Assembly: GCF_007992115.1 (NCBI RefSeq)
Contig: NZ_BJZQ01000008.1
Span: 62,001-126,000, forward strand
Source: Aeromicrobium flavum
GTDB lineage: Bacteria; Actinomycetota; Actinomycetes; Propionibacteriales; Nocardioidaceae
Reading direction: 5' to 3'
Length of the DNA stretch: 64,000 nucleotides
Position numbers and translations under genes: made by a program. The notes below the pieces were generated by a model. The model was given only the letters and a program-made list of their open reading frames with translations. It ran no database searches and was not told the DNA's origin. Numbering within the stretch: the stretch's first letter is position 1; each line of letters opens with the position of its first letter. Of this stretch, positions 53,092 through 62,165 are shown piece after piece.

Positions 53092-55138
53092 GCTTGAGGT
53101 TCTCGGCGACCTCCTCCTGAGGCGTCATGTGCGTGACCCCGGACAGCGGCAGGACCGTGTGCGGGCGTCCCGCCGCCAGCAGCGCCGACGAGAGTCGCAG
53201 CGTGTGCGCGGCCACGACGTTGTCGTCCGCCAGCCCGTGGATGAGCATCAGCGGACGCTCCAGACGCGGCGCGAGCGGCAGCAGTGAGTTCGCGTCGTAG
53301 ACCTCGGGCACCTCGCCCGGGTGGCCGAGGTAGCGCTCCGTGTAACAGGTGTCGTACAGCCTCCACTCGGTGACAGGCGCGCCGGCGACCGCCGCGTGGA
53401 ACACGTCCGGCCGGGCCAGCACCGCCAGCGCGGCGAGGTAGCCGCCGTACGACCAGCCCGTGATCCCGACCCGACCGGTGTCGACGTCGTCGGGGAACTG
53501 CGCGGCGACCGCTGCCACCGCGTCGACCTGGTCCTGCAGCGTGACCTCGGCGAACCGGTGGTGGATCTCGCGCTCCCAGGCGGACCCGCGGCCGGGGGTG
53601 CCCCGTCCGTCGGCCACCACGACGCAGAAGCCCTGGTCGGCCATCCACTGTGCCTCGAGGAACATCCGTCCCGACGCGAGCACCCGCTGGGCGTGCGGCC
53701 CGCCGTACGGGTCCATCAGCAGCGGGAGGCGGCGCGAGCCGGGCACGTGGTCGCGCGGGAACAGCACCGCCGCGCGCAGCTCGCGGTCGCCGAGGCGGAC
53801 CAACCGGACGTCGGGCGAGAGGGGGGCGGGCTCGGCCAGCACGCGGATCGACCGGGGCTCGCCGGACTCGGGGTGCACCGTGACGGTCGTGGTGGTCGAG
53901 TCGAGGTCGCTGCGGACGATGACCCTGGTGGAGCCTCCGACGACCGCGCCGTGGACGGCCGCGCCCTCGGTGAGCACCTCGGTCGAGCCGTCCGTGCGGA
54001 AGCGGACGAGCTGGACCTCGGTGGGCTCGCTCGAGGCGGTGGCCAGGACGCCGTCCTCGTCGACGGTCACGATCGAGCGGACCTGCCAGTCGTCGCCGCT
54101 GACGGGCGCGCCGTCGACGCACACCCGGCGTCGGTCGTCGACGTCCTCGACCGTGACGAGCCGTCCCTGCGGGTCGCGGCGCGGTGACGACGACAGCTCG
54201 ACCCACGCGTCGTCGGCCAGCTCGCGCAGGGTCCGGGTGGCGCCCGTCGCGGGATCGACCTCGAGGATGAGAGAACGGCGCTGGTCGCGGCTGAGCACCT
54301 GGAGCACGGGATCGGAGCCCTCGGCCCAGTCGACCCGGGCCAGGTACTCGAACGCCGCGTGGTCCCACGCGACCTCGGTCGGCTCGGTGCCGTCGAGCGG
54401 GACGTGCCACAGGGTCACGGTGCTGTTGGTCGTGCCCGCGGCGGGGTACCGCTGCTCGGCGGCGGGCCGGTTGGGGTTGGCCGGGTCGGCGATGTGCCAG
54501 ACGGACACCTCGGCGTCGTCGTACCGCTCGACCAGCAGCGAGCGCCCGTCCGGCGCCCACCAGAACCCGCGGAAGCGCTCCATCTCCTCGGCCGCGATGA
54601 ACTCGGCGCGGCCCCAGGCCTCGGTGGGGGAGGAGGGCGACACGAGCGCGCGGTCGTCGGCACCGGCCGCCGACACGACGCGCAGCTCGCCCTCGGCGGT
54701 GGCGTAGGCGACGTGGCGCCCGGTCGGGTCCAGCCGGGGGTCGATGACGGAGCCGGTGACGGGCAGCTCGTGGACGGCCTTCGCCCCCAGGTGGACCGCG
54801 AAGAGCCGCCCCGAGAGCGGGAAGCAGGCCCACCGCCCGGTGGCGTCGACGTCGTAGGAGACCAGTCCGCCGGCGGACTCGCGGGCGCGCTCGCGTCGTG
54901 AGCGCTCCTCGGGCGAGAGGTCCTCGTCGGCACCGCCGAGGAGGGCCTGCGGGTCGACGAGCAGCGACTCGGTGCCGGACTCCACGTCGAGCTCCCACAG
55001 CTGGCCCGAGCGCGTGACGCCGTCGGGGGTGCGGATGAACCGGACGGTCCGCCCGTCGGGCGAGACGGTCAGGTTGCGCGGCACGCCGAGGGTGAAGCGC
55101 AGGGTCCGGGCAGCCAGTCGGGGGTAGGAGTCCGTCAT
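53054..55138 (-). CDS. S9 family peptidase (dipeptidyl peptidase IV-like)
   Basis: A 694-residue serine peptidase. Residues ~1-440 form the DPP IV-type beta-propeller (WAPDGRSLLVERYDD, VTLWHVPL) and residues ~450-694 the catalytic domain: nucleophile GWSYGGYLA, aspartate in HGLADDNV and histidine in SGVTHMTPQ. The pair of glutamates AAEEMERFRGFWW in the propeller matches the EE motif that binds the substrate amino terminus. No signal peptide, so it acts inside the cell on small peptides. The ATG at 55138 (MTDSYPRLAARTLRF) was preferred to one 12 residues upstream. Confidence 0.95.
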   Translation of the reverse strand: MTDSYPRLAARTLRFTLGVPRNLTVSPDGRTVRFIRTPDGVTRSGQLWELDVESGTESLLVDPQALLGGADEDLSPEERSRRERARESAGGLVSYDVDATGRWACFPLSGRLFAVHLGAKAVHELPVTGSVIDPRLDPTGRHVAYATAEGELRVVSAAGADDRALVSPSSPTEAWGRAEFIAAEEMERFRGFWWAPDGRSLLVERYDDAEVSVWHIADPANPNRPAAEQRYPAAGTTNSTVTLWHVPLDGTEPTEVAWDHAAFEYLARVDWAEGSDPVLQVLSRDQRRSLILEVDPATGATRTLRELADDAWVELSSSPRRDPQGRLVTVEDVDDRRRVCVDGAPVSGDDWQVRSIVTVDEDGVLATASSEPTEVQLVRFRTDGSTEVLTEGAAVHGAVVGGSTRVIVRSDLDSTTTTVTVHPESGEPRSIRVLAEPAPLSPDVRLVRLGDRELRAAVLFPRDHVPGSRRLPLLMDPYGGPHAQRVLASGRMFLEAQWMADQGFCVVVADGRGTPGRGSAWEREIHHRFAEVTLQDQVDAVAAVAAQFPDDVDTGRVGITGWSYGGYLAALAVLARPDVFHAAVAGAPVTEWRLYDTCYTERYLGHPGEVPEVYDANSLLPLAPRLERPLMLIHGLADDNVVAAHTLRLSSALLAAGRPHTVLPLSGVTHMTPQEEVAENLKLIQMGFLREQLA

Positions 55139-55190
55139 GCTCCACATCTTGTCAGGACGGCCTCCGTGGCCCACCGCCTAGATTGGTGCC

Positions 55191-56096
55191 ATGCCCGATC
55201 GTCGCCTGCTGCTCGTCCATGCCCACCCGGACGACGAGTCCATCCAGTGCGGACTCACCATGGCGAGATACGTCGCCGAAGGTGCCCACGTCACGCTCGT
55301 CTCCTGCACCCTCGGCGAGCACGGTGAGGTGCTGATCCCCGACCTGGCGCACCTGGCCGCCGAGCACGAGGACCGCCTCGGCCCCCAGCGCCTCGTCGAG
55401 CTGTCCGACGCGATGGGACACCTGGGCGTCACCGACTTCCGCCGGCTCGGCGGCGACGGCGCCTACCGCGACTCGGGCATGGTGTGGGACGAGAACGGCA
55501 ACGCCGCCCCGATGGACGAGATCGACCCACGGGCCTTCTGGCGCGCCGACCTGCTCGAGGCCGCCAACCACCTCGTCGCGGTGATCCGCGAGCTCCGCCC
55601 GCAGGTGCTCGTGACCTACGACGAGTTCGGCAACTACGGCCACCCCGACCACATCCAGGCCCACCGCGTCTCGACCTACGCCGCGGCCCTGGCCGCCGTC
55701 GACTCCCACCGCCGTGACCTCGGGCCGGCCTGGGACGTGCCGAAGGTCTACTGGACCGCCGAGTCGGCCTCGCGGCTGCGCGAGGGGGCGCGCCTGATGG
55801 CCGAGGCCGGGCAGGAGATGCCGTTCGAGTTCGATCTCGAGAACCTGCCGCCGATGTTCTCCGAGGACGAGGCCCTCAGCGCCGCGATCTCGTCGACGCC
55901 GGAGCACGTGCAGGCCAAGCTCGACGCGATGAAGGCGCACGCCACGCAGATCACGCCGGACGGCCAGTTCTTCGCCATGGGCCTGGACCTCGCGGCGATC
56001 ACGTGGGGCACCGAGTTCTACCGTCTCGCCAAGGGCGTCGCGGGACCGGCCGGGGTGTCGGGGTTCGAGGAGGACCTCTTCGCCGGACTGGGCTGA
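55191..56096 (+). CDS. mshB: GlcNAc-inositol deacetylase (mycothiol biosynthesis)
   Basis: A 301-residue zinc deacetylase of the PIG-L/LmbE family. Zinc ligands are seen in LLVHAHPDDES (HPDDE) and in NYGHPDHIQAHR. The length and FRRLGGDGAYRDSGM agree with MshB, which removes acetate from GlcNAc-inositol in mycothiol synthesis; the related mycothiol conjugate amidase Mca is the alternative. TAGATT lies 6 nt before the ATG, so the transcript is probably leaderless. It is divergent from the S9 peptidase gene. Confidence 0.9.
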   Translation: MPDRRLLLVHAHPDDESIQCGLTMARYVAEGAHVTLVSCTLGEHGEVLIPDLAHLAAEHEDRLGPQRLVELSDAMGHLGVTDFRRLGGDGAYRDSGMVWDENGNAAPMDEIDPRAFWRADLLEAANHLVAVIRELRPQVLVTYDEFGNYGHPDHIQAHRVSTYAAALAAVDSHRRDLGPAWDVPKVYWTAESASRLREGARLMAEAGQEMPFEFDLENLPPMFSEDEALSAAISSTPEHVQAKLDAMKAHATQITPDGQFFAMGLDLAAITWGTEFYRLAKGVAGPAGVSGFEEDLFAGLG

Positions 56097-56131
56097 TCGG
56101 CCTGCTGGGCGCGAGCCCGTAGGCTTGACGG

Positions 56132-56665
56132 GTGGAGAAGTCCGTCGATCAAGCCGCTTTCCGGGGTGCTCTGTCGCGATTCGCCAGCGGCGTCACCGTC
56201 GTCTCGACCGCCCACGACGGGCTCGATCACGCGATGACGGCCAGCGCCTTCACGTCCGTCTCGCTGATCCCGCCGCTCGTGCTGGTGTGCACCAACCGCG
56301 GCAGCCGGTTCCACGACGCGGTCCGCGAGTCGCGCCGCTGGGGCGTCTCCATCCTCTCCGAGCACGGCCGCGAGGCCTCGGCCTGGTTCGCCCACCGCGG
56401 CCGACCGCTCGACACCCAGTTCGAGAACATCGCGCACCACCGCAGCCCGGGCGGACTGGCGCTGCTGGACGAGTCGCTGGCGTGGCTCGAGTGCGAGACC
56501 GAGGCCGAGCACGACGGCGGCGACCACCTGATCCTGGTCGGACGCGTCGTGTGGGCCGAGTACCAGGACGACACGGACGACCCGCTGCTGTACTACCGCT
56601 CGCACTACGGCACGATCGTGCGCCAGCCCGAGTCCGAGAAGACCGTGTACCGGGGCGGCCAGTGA
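56132..56665 (+). CDS. Flavin reductase family protein
   Basis: A 177-residue FMN-binding split-barrel protein. FRGALSRFASGVTVVSTAHDG is the typical N-terminus (FASGVTVVST), followed by HAMTASAFTSVSLIPPLVLVC and NIAHHRSPGG. It could supply reduced flavin to a monooxygenase, but none is adjacent. The GTG start has TAGGCT 6 nt upstream. Its stop overlaps the VanW gene's GTG start (GTGA, 56662-56665), so translation is coupled. Confidence 0.9.
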   Translation: MEKSVDQAAFRGALSRFASGVTVVSTAHDGLDHAMTASAFTSVSLIPPLVLVCTNRGSRFHDAVRESRRWGVSILSEHGREASAWFAHRGRPLDTQFENIAHHRSPGGLALLDESLAWLECETEAEHDGGDHLILVGRVVWAEYQDDTDDPLLYYRSHYGTIVRQPESEKTVYRGGQ

Positions 56666-58359
56666 GTCGGCGTCGCGTCCTGGCCGTCGCCGGGGGAGTC
56701 GTGGCCGTCCTGGCGGCCGCCTACGTCGCCGGCTACGTCCTCACCGGTCAGCGGCTGCCCGCCGACACGACGATCGCGGGCGTGGCGGTCGGCGGCAAGA
56801 GCCCCGACGCCGCCGAGTCCGCCCTCACCCGTGGCCTGGCCGAGCGCATCGACGAGCCGATCGTGGCCACCTTCGACGACCAGCGGTTCGAGCTCGACCC
56901 CGAGCAGGCCGGCCTGTCCGTCGACGTGCCCGCGAGCATCCGGGCCGCCGGAGGCCGTTCGTGGGACCCGCGCGACATGGTGGCGCTGTTCGCCGGCGGC
57001 TCCGACCACGATCCCGAGCTCGACGTCGACCGCACGAAGCTCGCCGCCGCCGCGGCCTCGGTCGCCGAGACCGTCGACCAGCCGGTCGTCCAGGCCCAGA
57101 TCACGTTCCCCGACGCGAAGCCGAAGCCGCGCCAGCCGAAGGCCGGCAATCAGGTGCCCCAGCAGGAGTTCGCCGAGCTCATCCGCGACTCGTGGCTCAC
57201 CACCGACCGCCCGGTCCGCGTGCCGGTCTCGCCGGTCGCGCCCGCGGTCGACGCCGCCGGGCTGCAGCAGGCGGTCCGGCAGATCGCCGAGCCGGCCGTC
57301 GCGGGGCCCGTGACGCTGAAGGTCGGGACGAGTCGGGTCGAGCTGCCCGTCACCGCGTACGCACCCGCGCTGTCGGTCGTCGTGAAGGGCGACGCGATGG
57401 TGCCGGTGATCGACGCCAAGGACCTCGCGGGCCCGCTGACGAGCTCGACGACGGGGGTCGGTCGCCGCGCGGTCGACGCCTCCTTCAGCTTCGCCGGCGG
57501 TCGGCCCGTCGTCGTGCCCAGCAAGGCCGGCATCGGCCTCGACCCCGACGAGATGGCGCAGCAGCTCGTGCCCGTGCTGACCAAGACCGGCGACGCGCGC
57601 TCGATCACCGTCAAGGCCACCGCGGTGCAGCCGGAGTTCACGACGAAGGACGCCGAGGCGCTCGGCATCAAGGAGCGGATCGGCAGCTACACCACCCGCT
57701 ACCCGCACGCCGACTACCGCAACACCAACCAGGCCGAGGCGGCGCGCCGGATCGACGGCACGATCCTCGAGCCCGGCGAGACGTTCAGCTTCAACGACAT
57801 CGTCGGCGAGCGGACCGCGGCGAACGGGTTCGTCTCCGGCTTCGTCATCAACGGCGGCGTCTTCCGTGAGGAGCTCGGCGGCGGCGTGTCCCAGGTGGCC
57901 ACCACGGCGTACAACGCGGCGTTCTTCTCGGGCCTCGACGACGTCGAGCACCACCCGCACGCCTTCTACATCGACCGGTACCCGGTGGGCCGCGAGGCGA
58001 CGATCTACTACGGCAGCCTCGACCTGCGGTTCCGCAACCCCTACAAGACCGGTGTCGTGATCCGGGCGTGGGTCGACCGCAGCAGTCCGGGCTCCGAGGG
58101 TCGGATGAACGTCGAGATGTACGGCACGAAGGTCTACTCGGTGAAGGCGCGTTCGAGCGAGCGCTACAACTTCCGCGAGCCGGGCACCCAGTACGACGAC
58201 ACCCCCGCGTGCGTCTCGCAGTCCCCGGTGACCGGCTTCGACATCGACATCCACCGTGACTTCTACCAGGGCGGCCAGCGCGTCAAGACCGAGAAGGACA
58301 CCGCCTACTACCAGGCGGCCGATCGCGTCATCTGCGGCAAGAAGCCCAAGTCCGACTGA
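56662..58359 (+). CDS. VanW / peptidoglycan-binding domain cell-wall protein
   Basis: A 565-residue exported protein. An N-terminal membrane anchor (RVLAVAGGVVAVLAAAYVAGYV) is followed by two peptidoglycan-binding-like (PG_binding_4 type) repeats and a C-terminal VanW domain: GETFSFNDIVGERTAANGF, GGGVSQVATTAYNAAFFSGL and HHPHAFYIDRYPVGREATI. VanW proteins are linked to cell-wall chemistry and glycopeptide-resistance loci, but their activity is unknown. Two cysteines near the end (TPACVSQ, VICGKK) may pair. It is coupled to the flavin reductase gene and followed by a large inverted repeat. Confidence 0.93.
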   Translation: MSRRRVLAVAGGVVAVLAAAYVAGYVLTGQRLPADTTIAGVAVGGKSPDAAESALTRGLAERIDEPIVATFDDQRFELDPEQAGLSVDVPASIRAAGGRSWDPRDMVALFAGGSDHDPELDVDRTKLAAAAASVAETVDQPVVQAQITFPDAKPKPRQPKAGNQVPQQEFAELIRDSWLTTDRPVRVPVSPVAPAVDAAGLQQAVRQIAEPAVAGPVTLKVGTSRVELPVTAYAPALSVVVKGDAMVPVIDAKDLAGPLTSSTTGVGRRAVDASFSFAGGRPVVVPSKAGIGLDPDEMAQQLVPVLTKTGDARSITVKATAVQPEFTTKDAEALGIKERIGSYTTRYPHADYRNTNQAEAARRIDGTILEPGETFSFNDIVGERTAANGFVSGFVINGGVFREELGGGVSQVATTAYNAAFFSGLDDVEHHPHAFYIDRYPVGREATIYYGSLDLRFRNPYKTGVVIRAWVDRSSPGSEGRMNVEMYGTKVYSVKARSSERYNFREPGTQYDDTPACVSQSPVTGFDIDIHRDFYQGGQRVKTEKDTAYYQAADRVICGKKPKSD

Positions 58360-58393
58360 GCTCTTCCCGCGCCCCCTTCCCGCGGCCCCTTCT

Positions 58394-58456
58394 CCACTTT
58401 TGGAACGGGATCCACGTGGATCGGCCGTCTCGGCGTGGATCCGGGACCAAAAGTGG
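58394..58456. terminator. Imperfect 23-bp inverted repeat between VanW and acetyltransferase genes
   Basis: Arms 58394-58416 and 58434-58456 pair at 19 of 23 positions: CCACTTTTGG with CCAAAAGTGG, and GGATCCACG with CGTGGATCC, separated by a 4-base mismatch, around a 17-nt loop. It lies between convergent genes, and the T4/A4 runs in the outer arms give a short U-run in either direction. Confidence 0.7.
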
Positions 58457-58488
58457 CAGGGGCGCGGCGGGGCCGGACGTCGCGCGAC

Positions 58489-59394
58489 TCAGGGCGCGGT
58501 GAGGTAGCGGTAGGCGTGGTGCGTCGTGAAGCCGTAGGGCGCGTAGAGCGCGAGCGCGGCGTCGTTGTGGCGCATCGTCTGGAGGTAGGCCTTGTCGGCG
58601 CCGTGCGTGGCGGCCCAGGCCAGCGAGGTCTCGACGATCCGCGTCGCCAGACCGCGGCGCCGGTGCGCGGGGTCGACCTCGACCGCCGCGAGGCCCGCCC
58701 ACTCGCCCGTGACGACCACGCGGCCGATCGCCACGTCGTCGATCGAGACGAAGCCCACCGTCGCCGGCCCCTCCAGGACGGCGCGGGCCGTGGCGGGGTC
58801 GGTGACGCGGCCGTAGTGCCGCAGCCACGCGTCGCTCGCGTGGGTCTCGACGATCGCCGACGCGTCGGGGGAGGGCGCGGTGCGCAGGTCGGCCACCTGC
58901 ACGATCGCGCCGGGCGGCTGGTCCGTGACCGGCGTCCAGCCGGCCTCTGCGAACGCGCGGTCCCACGCGGAGCCCTCGACCAGCTGGGCCAGCGGCCGCA
59001 GTCCCCGGTCGTCGTAGAAGGACACGACGGCGCCGAAGGGGTCGTTGACGCCGGGGTCGCCGTGCACCGCGACCGAGTTCGCCCGCCCCGTGAAGCCGCC
59101 GGACGCCCGCAGCTCCCACTCGCCCACCGCGACCGACTCGACGGCGGGCCAGCCGCGCGACGTGATCCGGGTCAGGTCCTCCGGCGCGATCGCGGCGGCT
59201 CGGCGGGTGCGCGTCGGCCGGTCGGGCACGACGCGCATCGCCAGGACGGTGCCCGCGGGGACGAACGCGAGGTCCCCGTCCCGGCGCTCGATCCGCAGTC
59301 CGGCGGGCTCGGCACTGAGCACGCGGCCGACGACGTCGCGCACGCCGTCGCCGTCGCGATGGCGCACGGAGACGCGTCGCCCGACCAGATCCAC
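58489..59394 (-). CDS. GNAT-family acetyltransferase with N-terminal SH3-like domain
   Basis: A 301-residue protein. Residues ~1-60 look like a small beta barrel (VGRRVSVRHRDGDGVRDVVG, LRIERRDGDLAFVPAGTV), residues ~75-185 a degenerate GNAT domain and residues ~190-301 a GNAT domain with the acetyl-CoA motif VEVDPAHRRRGLATRIVE and the end YGFTTHHAYRYL. Actinobacterial proteins of this type often precede fdxA-dapC, as here. The acetylated substrate is unknown. The start is a GTG at 59394, divergent from fdxA. Confidence 0.87.
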   Translation of the reverse strand: MDLVGRRVSVRHRDGDGVRDVVGRVLSAEPAGLRIERRDGDLAFVPAGTVLAMRVVPDRPTRTRRAAAIAPEDLTRITSRGWPAVESVAVGEWELRASGGFTGRANSVAVHGDPGVNDPFGAVVSFYDDRGLRPLAQLVEGSAWDRAFAEAGWTPVTDQPPGAIVQVADLRTAPSPDASAIVETHASDAWLRHYGRVTDPATARAVLEGPATVGFVSIDDVAIGRVVVTGEWAGLAAVEVDPAHRRRGLATRIVETSLAWAATHGADKAYLQTMRHNDAALALYAPYGFTTHHAYRYLTAP

Positions 59395-59480
59395 GACGAC
59401 ACGATCTCATGAGGCGAACCCGGGCAGCGGGGATCAGGTCCCGCACGCGATACTGAACGTCGAACCGAAGGAGCAAGCCC

Positions 59481-59804
59481 GTGACGTATGTGATCGCCCA
59501 GCCGTGTGTCGACATCAAGGACCGTGCCTGTGTGGACGAGTGCCCCGTCGACTGCATCTACGAGGGCAACCGCATGCTCTACATCCACCCCGACGAGTGT
59601 GTCGACTGTGGTGCCTGCGAGCCGGTCTGCCCGGTGGAGGCGATCTTCTACGAGGACGACACCCCGGACGAGTGGAAGGACTACTACGATGCGAACGTGC
59701 ACTTCTTCGACGACCTCGGCTCGCCCGGTGGCGCCGCGAAGATGGGCGTGATCGACGCCGACCACGCGATGATCAAGGCGCTGCCGCCGCAGAACCAGGA
59801 GTGA
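59481..59804 (+). CDS. fdxA: Seven-iron ferredoxin
   Basis: A 107-residue electron carrier. CVDIKDRACVDECPVDC and CVDCGACEPVCPVEAI supply cysteines for one [3Fe-4S] and one [4Fe-4S] cluster, the pattern of actinobacterial FdxA. Such ferredoxins give electrons to cytochromes P450 and other oxidoreductases. The acidic C-terminal extension is typical of the group. GAAGGAGC lies before the GTG start at 59481. The dapC gene begins 6 bp after its stop, a conserved actinobacterial pair. Confidence 0.97.
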   Translation: MTYVIAQPCVDIKDRACVDECPVDCIYEGNRMLYIHPDECVDCGACEPVCPVEAIFYEDDTPDEWKDYYDANVHFFDDLGSPGGAAKMGVIDADHAMIKALPPQNQE

Positions 59805-59810
59805 TTGAGC

Positions 59811-60911
59811 GTGACGCGGGCTCGGGTGTCGGGACGGTTCCCCGACTTCCCGTGGGACACGATCGCCGCCGCCAAGGCGCGCGCCGCTGAGCACCCCGGC
59901 GGCCTGGTCGACCTGTCGATCGGCACGCCGGTCGACCCCACGCCCGAGGTCGCGCGCCAGGCGCTGATCGCCGCGGCCGACTCGCCCGGCTACCCCACGG
60001 TGCTGGGTCCGGAGTCGCTGCGCCGCTCCGTGGCCGAATGGCTCGACCGTCGGTTCTCGATCCCGGGCATCGGCACCGACGAGGTGCTGGCCACGATCGG
60101 CAGCAAGGAGTTCATCGCCAACCTGTGCGTCCAGCTGGGCGTCGGTCCGGGCGACGTCGTCGGGCTCCCCGAGACGGCCTACCCCACGTACGCGGTCAGC
60201 GCGGCCTACGCCGGCGCCACCGCGCTCGCCACCGACTCGCGCGTGGCGTTCGGGCCCCAGCGGCCGAAGCTGGTCTTCATCAACTTCCCGGCCAACCCGC
60301 ACGGCCGCGTCGTCGGCCGCGAGCATCTCAAGGCGTGGGTCGACTTCTGCCGCGAGGCCGGGGCGCTGCTGGTCAGCGACGAGTGCTACCTGGAGTTCGT
60401 GTGGGAGGGAGAGCCCGTCTCCGTGCTCGACCCGCGGGTCAACGGCGGCTCGCTCGACGGCATCATCGCGCTGCACTCGCTGTCGAAGCGCTCCAACATG
60501 GCCGGCTACCGTGACGCGTTCGTCGTCGGCGACCCCACCGTCGTGGCCGAGCTGCTGGCGGTGCGCAAGCACCTGGGCTTCATGCTGCCGGTGCCCGTCG
60601 CCGCGGCGATGCAGGCCGCGCTGGCCGACGACGCCCACGTCGACGAGCAGCGCGAGCGGTACGCCCGCCGCCGCGCCACGCTGCGCACGGCGCTCGAGGG
60701 CGCCGGCTTCCGGATCGACCACTCGCAGGGCTCGCTGTACCTGTGGGCCACGCGCGACGAGCCGTGCCGCGACACGGTCGAATGGCTCGCCGACCGCGGC
60801 ATCCTCGTGGCTCCGGGCGACTTCTACGGGGTCACCGGCACGCGCCACGTGCGCTTCGCGTTCACCGCCACCGACGAGCGCATCGCCGCCGCGGCCGAGC
60901 GCCTGGCCTGA
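59811..60911 (+). CDS. dapC: Succinyldiaminopimelate transaminase
   Basis: A PLP-dependent class I aminotransferase of lysine/peptidoglycan synthesis, forming N-succinyl-LL-diaminopimelate. The 366-residue protein has SGRFPDFPWDTIAAAKARA at its start, LPETAYPTYAVSA, NFPANPHGRVV, SDECYLEF and the PLP-lysine in SLSKRSNMAGYRDAF. A TTG at 59805 is possible, but GTG 59811 is 9 nt from AGGAG and fits better. Its co-location with fdxA matches mycobacterial order. It is convergent with the ROK gene, 1 bp between stops. Confidence 0.95.
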   Translation: MTRARVSGRFPDFPWDTIAAAKARAAEHPGGLVDLSIGTPVDPTPEVARQALIAAADSPGYPTVLGPESLRRSVAEWLDRRFSIPGIGTDEVLATIGSKEFIANLCVQLGVGPGDVVGLPETAYPTYAVSAAYAGATALATDSRVAFGPQRPKLVFINFPANPHGRVVGREHLKAWVDFCREAGALLVSDECYLEFVWEGEPVSVLDPRVNGGSLDGIIALHSLSKRSNMAGYRDAFVVGDPTVVAELLAVRKHLGFMLPVPVAAAMQAALADDAHVDEQRERYARRRATLRTALEGAGFRIDHSQGSLYLWATRDEPCRDTVEWLADRGILVAPGDFYGVTGTRHVRFAFTATDERIAAAAERLA

Positions 60912-60912
60912 C

Positions 60913-62061
60913 TCAGCCCGGCAGCTCGACGGCCTCGAGGGCCACCAGCACGCTGCCGATGCACGACGGACGGTCGTCCAGCTCCGAGGCGGTGACGCGC
61001 ACCTCGCGGGCGACCGGCGTCAGCGCGTGGCGGCGCATCGACGCGCGCACCTCGTCGAGGAGCAGGTCGCCGGCGTCGGCCAGGTCGCCGCCGATGACGA
61101 CCACCTCCGGTCCGAGCAGGTTGGCGACGGCCGCGACGGCCTCGCCCAGGTGGCGGCCGGCGTCCTCGATCAGCCGGCGTGCGCCCTGGTCGCCGCGCAG
61201 CGCCTTCTCGACGAACGCGGGCACGTCCATCTGGCCGCCGGTGGGCGCGTACTGGGCGATCAGCGCCGCGCCACCCACGTACGCCTCGAGGCACCCGCGG
61301 CTGCCGCAGCGGCACAGGGGCCCCGACTCGTTGACCGTGAGGTGGCCGAGCTCGCCCGCGGTGCCGAGGCCGCCGTGGTGCACGCGTCCGTCCAGCACCA
61401 GGCCGCACCCGACACCGGAGGCGATCTTGATGTAGACGAGGTCCTCGTGGCCGCGCCCGGCGCCGCGCCGCCACTCGGCCAGCGCGCTGAGGTTGGCGTC
61501 GTTGTCCACCACGGTGGCGCGCTCGAAGACCTTCTCGGCGGCGGACCGTGCCTCGACCCCCACCCACCCGGGCAGGATCGAGCCGGAGTCGATGATCCCG
61601 TCGCGACCGATCGGCGCCGGGATCGCCATGCCCACGGCGCGCAGGTCGTCGTACGTCTGCCCGCCGTCGGCGAGGAGCCGGTCGACCATCGAGCGGGCCA
61701 TCGCCAGCGCGTCGTCGCTGGGCACGTCGGCCGCGACGGCGACCACGTGCGAGTCGCGGACGTCCCCGGCGAGGTCGGCGATCGCGACCTGCAGGTGGGA
61801 GTGGCCGAAGTCGACGCCGGCGACGACGCCGGCGCCGGGGGAGACCGTCACGGTCGCGCCGCGGCGACCCGATCCGGCCTCGGACTGCAGGAAGCCGGCG
61901 TCCACGAGCTCGCGGATGATCCCGGACACCGTCGCCGGGGCGAGCTGGGTGCGTCGGGCGATCTGGGCCTGGCTGAGACCTCCGGCCTCGCGCACGACGC
62001 GCACGACGCGGCCCTGGTTGGAGGCGCGCAGGGCCGCGGTGGTCCCGGGGTTGGTCGGCAT
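60913..62061 (-). CDS. ROK-family transcriptional regulator (XylR/NagC type)
   Basis: A 382-residue repressor. Residues ~1-70 are a winged helix (LSQAQIARRTQLAPATVSGIIRE), the rest is a sugar-kinase-like ROK domain with VAGVDFGHSHLQVAIADLAG, the ROK signature region GLGTAGELGHLTVN and the zinc motif CRCGSRGCLEAY. It is divergent from a sugar ABC operon, so it probably represses that operon and senses its sugar, as XylR does. TTGACG lies 25 nt before its start on the minus strand with a weak CACAGT -10-like box 17 bp later. Confidence 0.93.
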   Translation of the reverse strand: MPTNPGTTAALRASNQGRVVRVVREAGGLSQAQIARRTQLAPATVSGIIRELVDAGFLQSEAGSGRRGATVTVSPGAGVVAGVDFGHSHLQVAIADLAGDVRDSHVVAVAADVPSDDALAMARSMVDRLLADGGQTYDDLRAVGMAIPAPIGRDGIIDSGSILPGWVGVEARSAAEKVFERATVVDNDANLSALAEWRRGAGRGHEDLVYIKIASGVGCGLVLDGRVHHGGLGTAGELGHLTVNESGPLCRCGSRGCLEAYVGGAALIAQYAPTGGQMDVPAFVEKALRGDQGARRLIEDAGRHLGEAVAAVANLLGPEVVVIGGDLADAGDLLLDEVRASMRRHALTPVAREVRVTASELDDRPSCIGSVLVALEAVELPG

Positions 62062-62152
62062 GGCGTCCACTGTGACGCAGGCCCTAGATACCGTCAAGAG
62101 CCGAACGCAAAATGGTGCGGTAGCGTGCTCTCGCTCGCCTAGTGTTCATCTC

Positions 62153-62162
62153 TTGACGTCAA
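62153..62162. promoter_or_regulatory. Palindrome TTGACGTCAA in the ROK / sugar-binding protein intergenic region
   Basis: A perfect 10-bp palindrome that also supplies a TTGACG -35-like box toward the ABC operon. CTCTTGACG (62150-62158) recurs inverted as CGTCAAGAG at 62092-62100 in front of the ROK gene, so both divergent promoters share the same element. It is a candidate ROK-repressor operator. Confidence 0.45.
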
Positions 62163-62165
62163 ACG

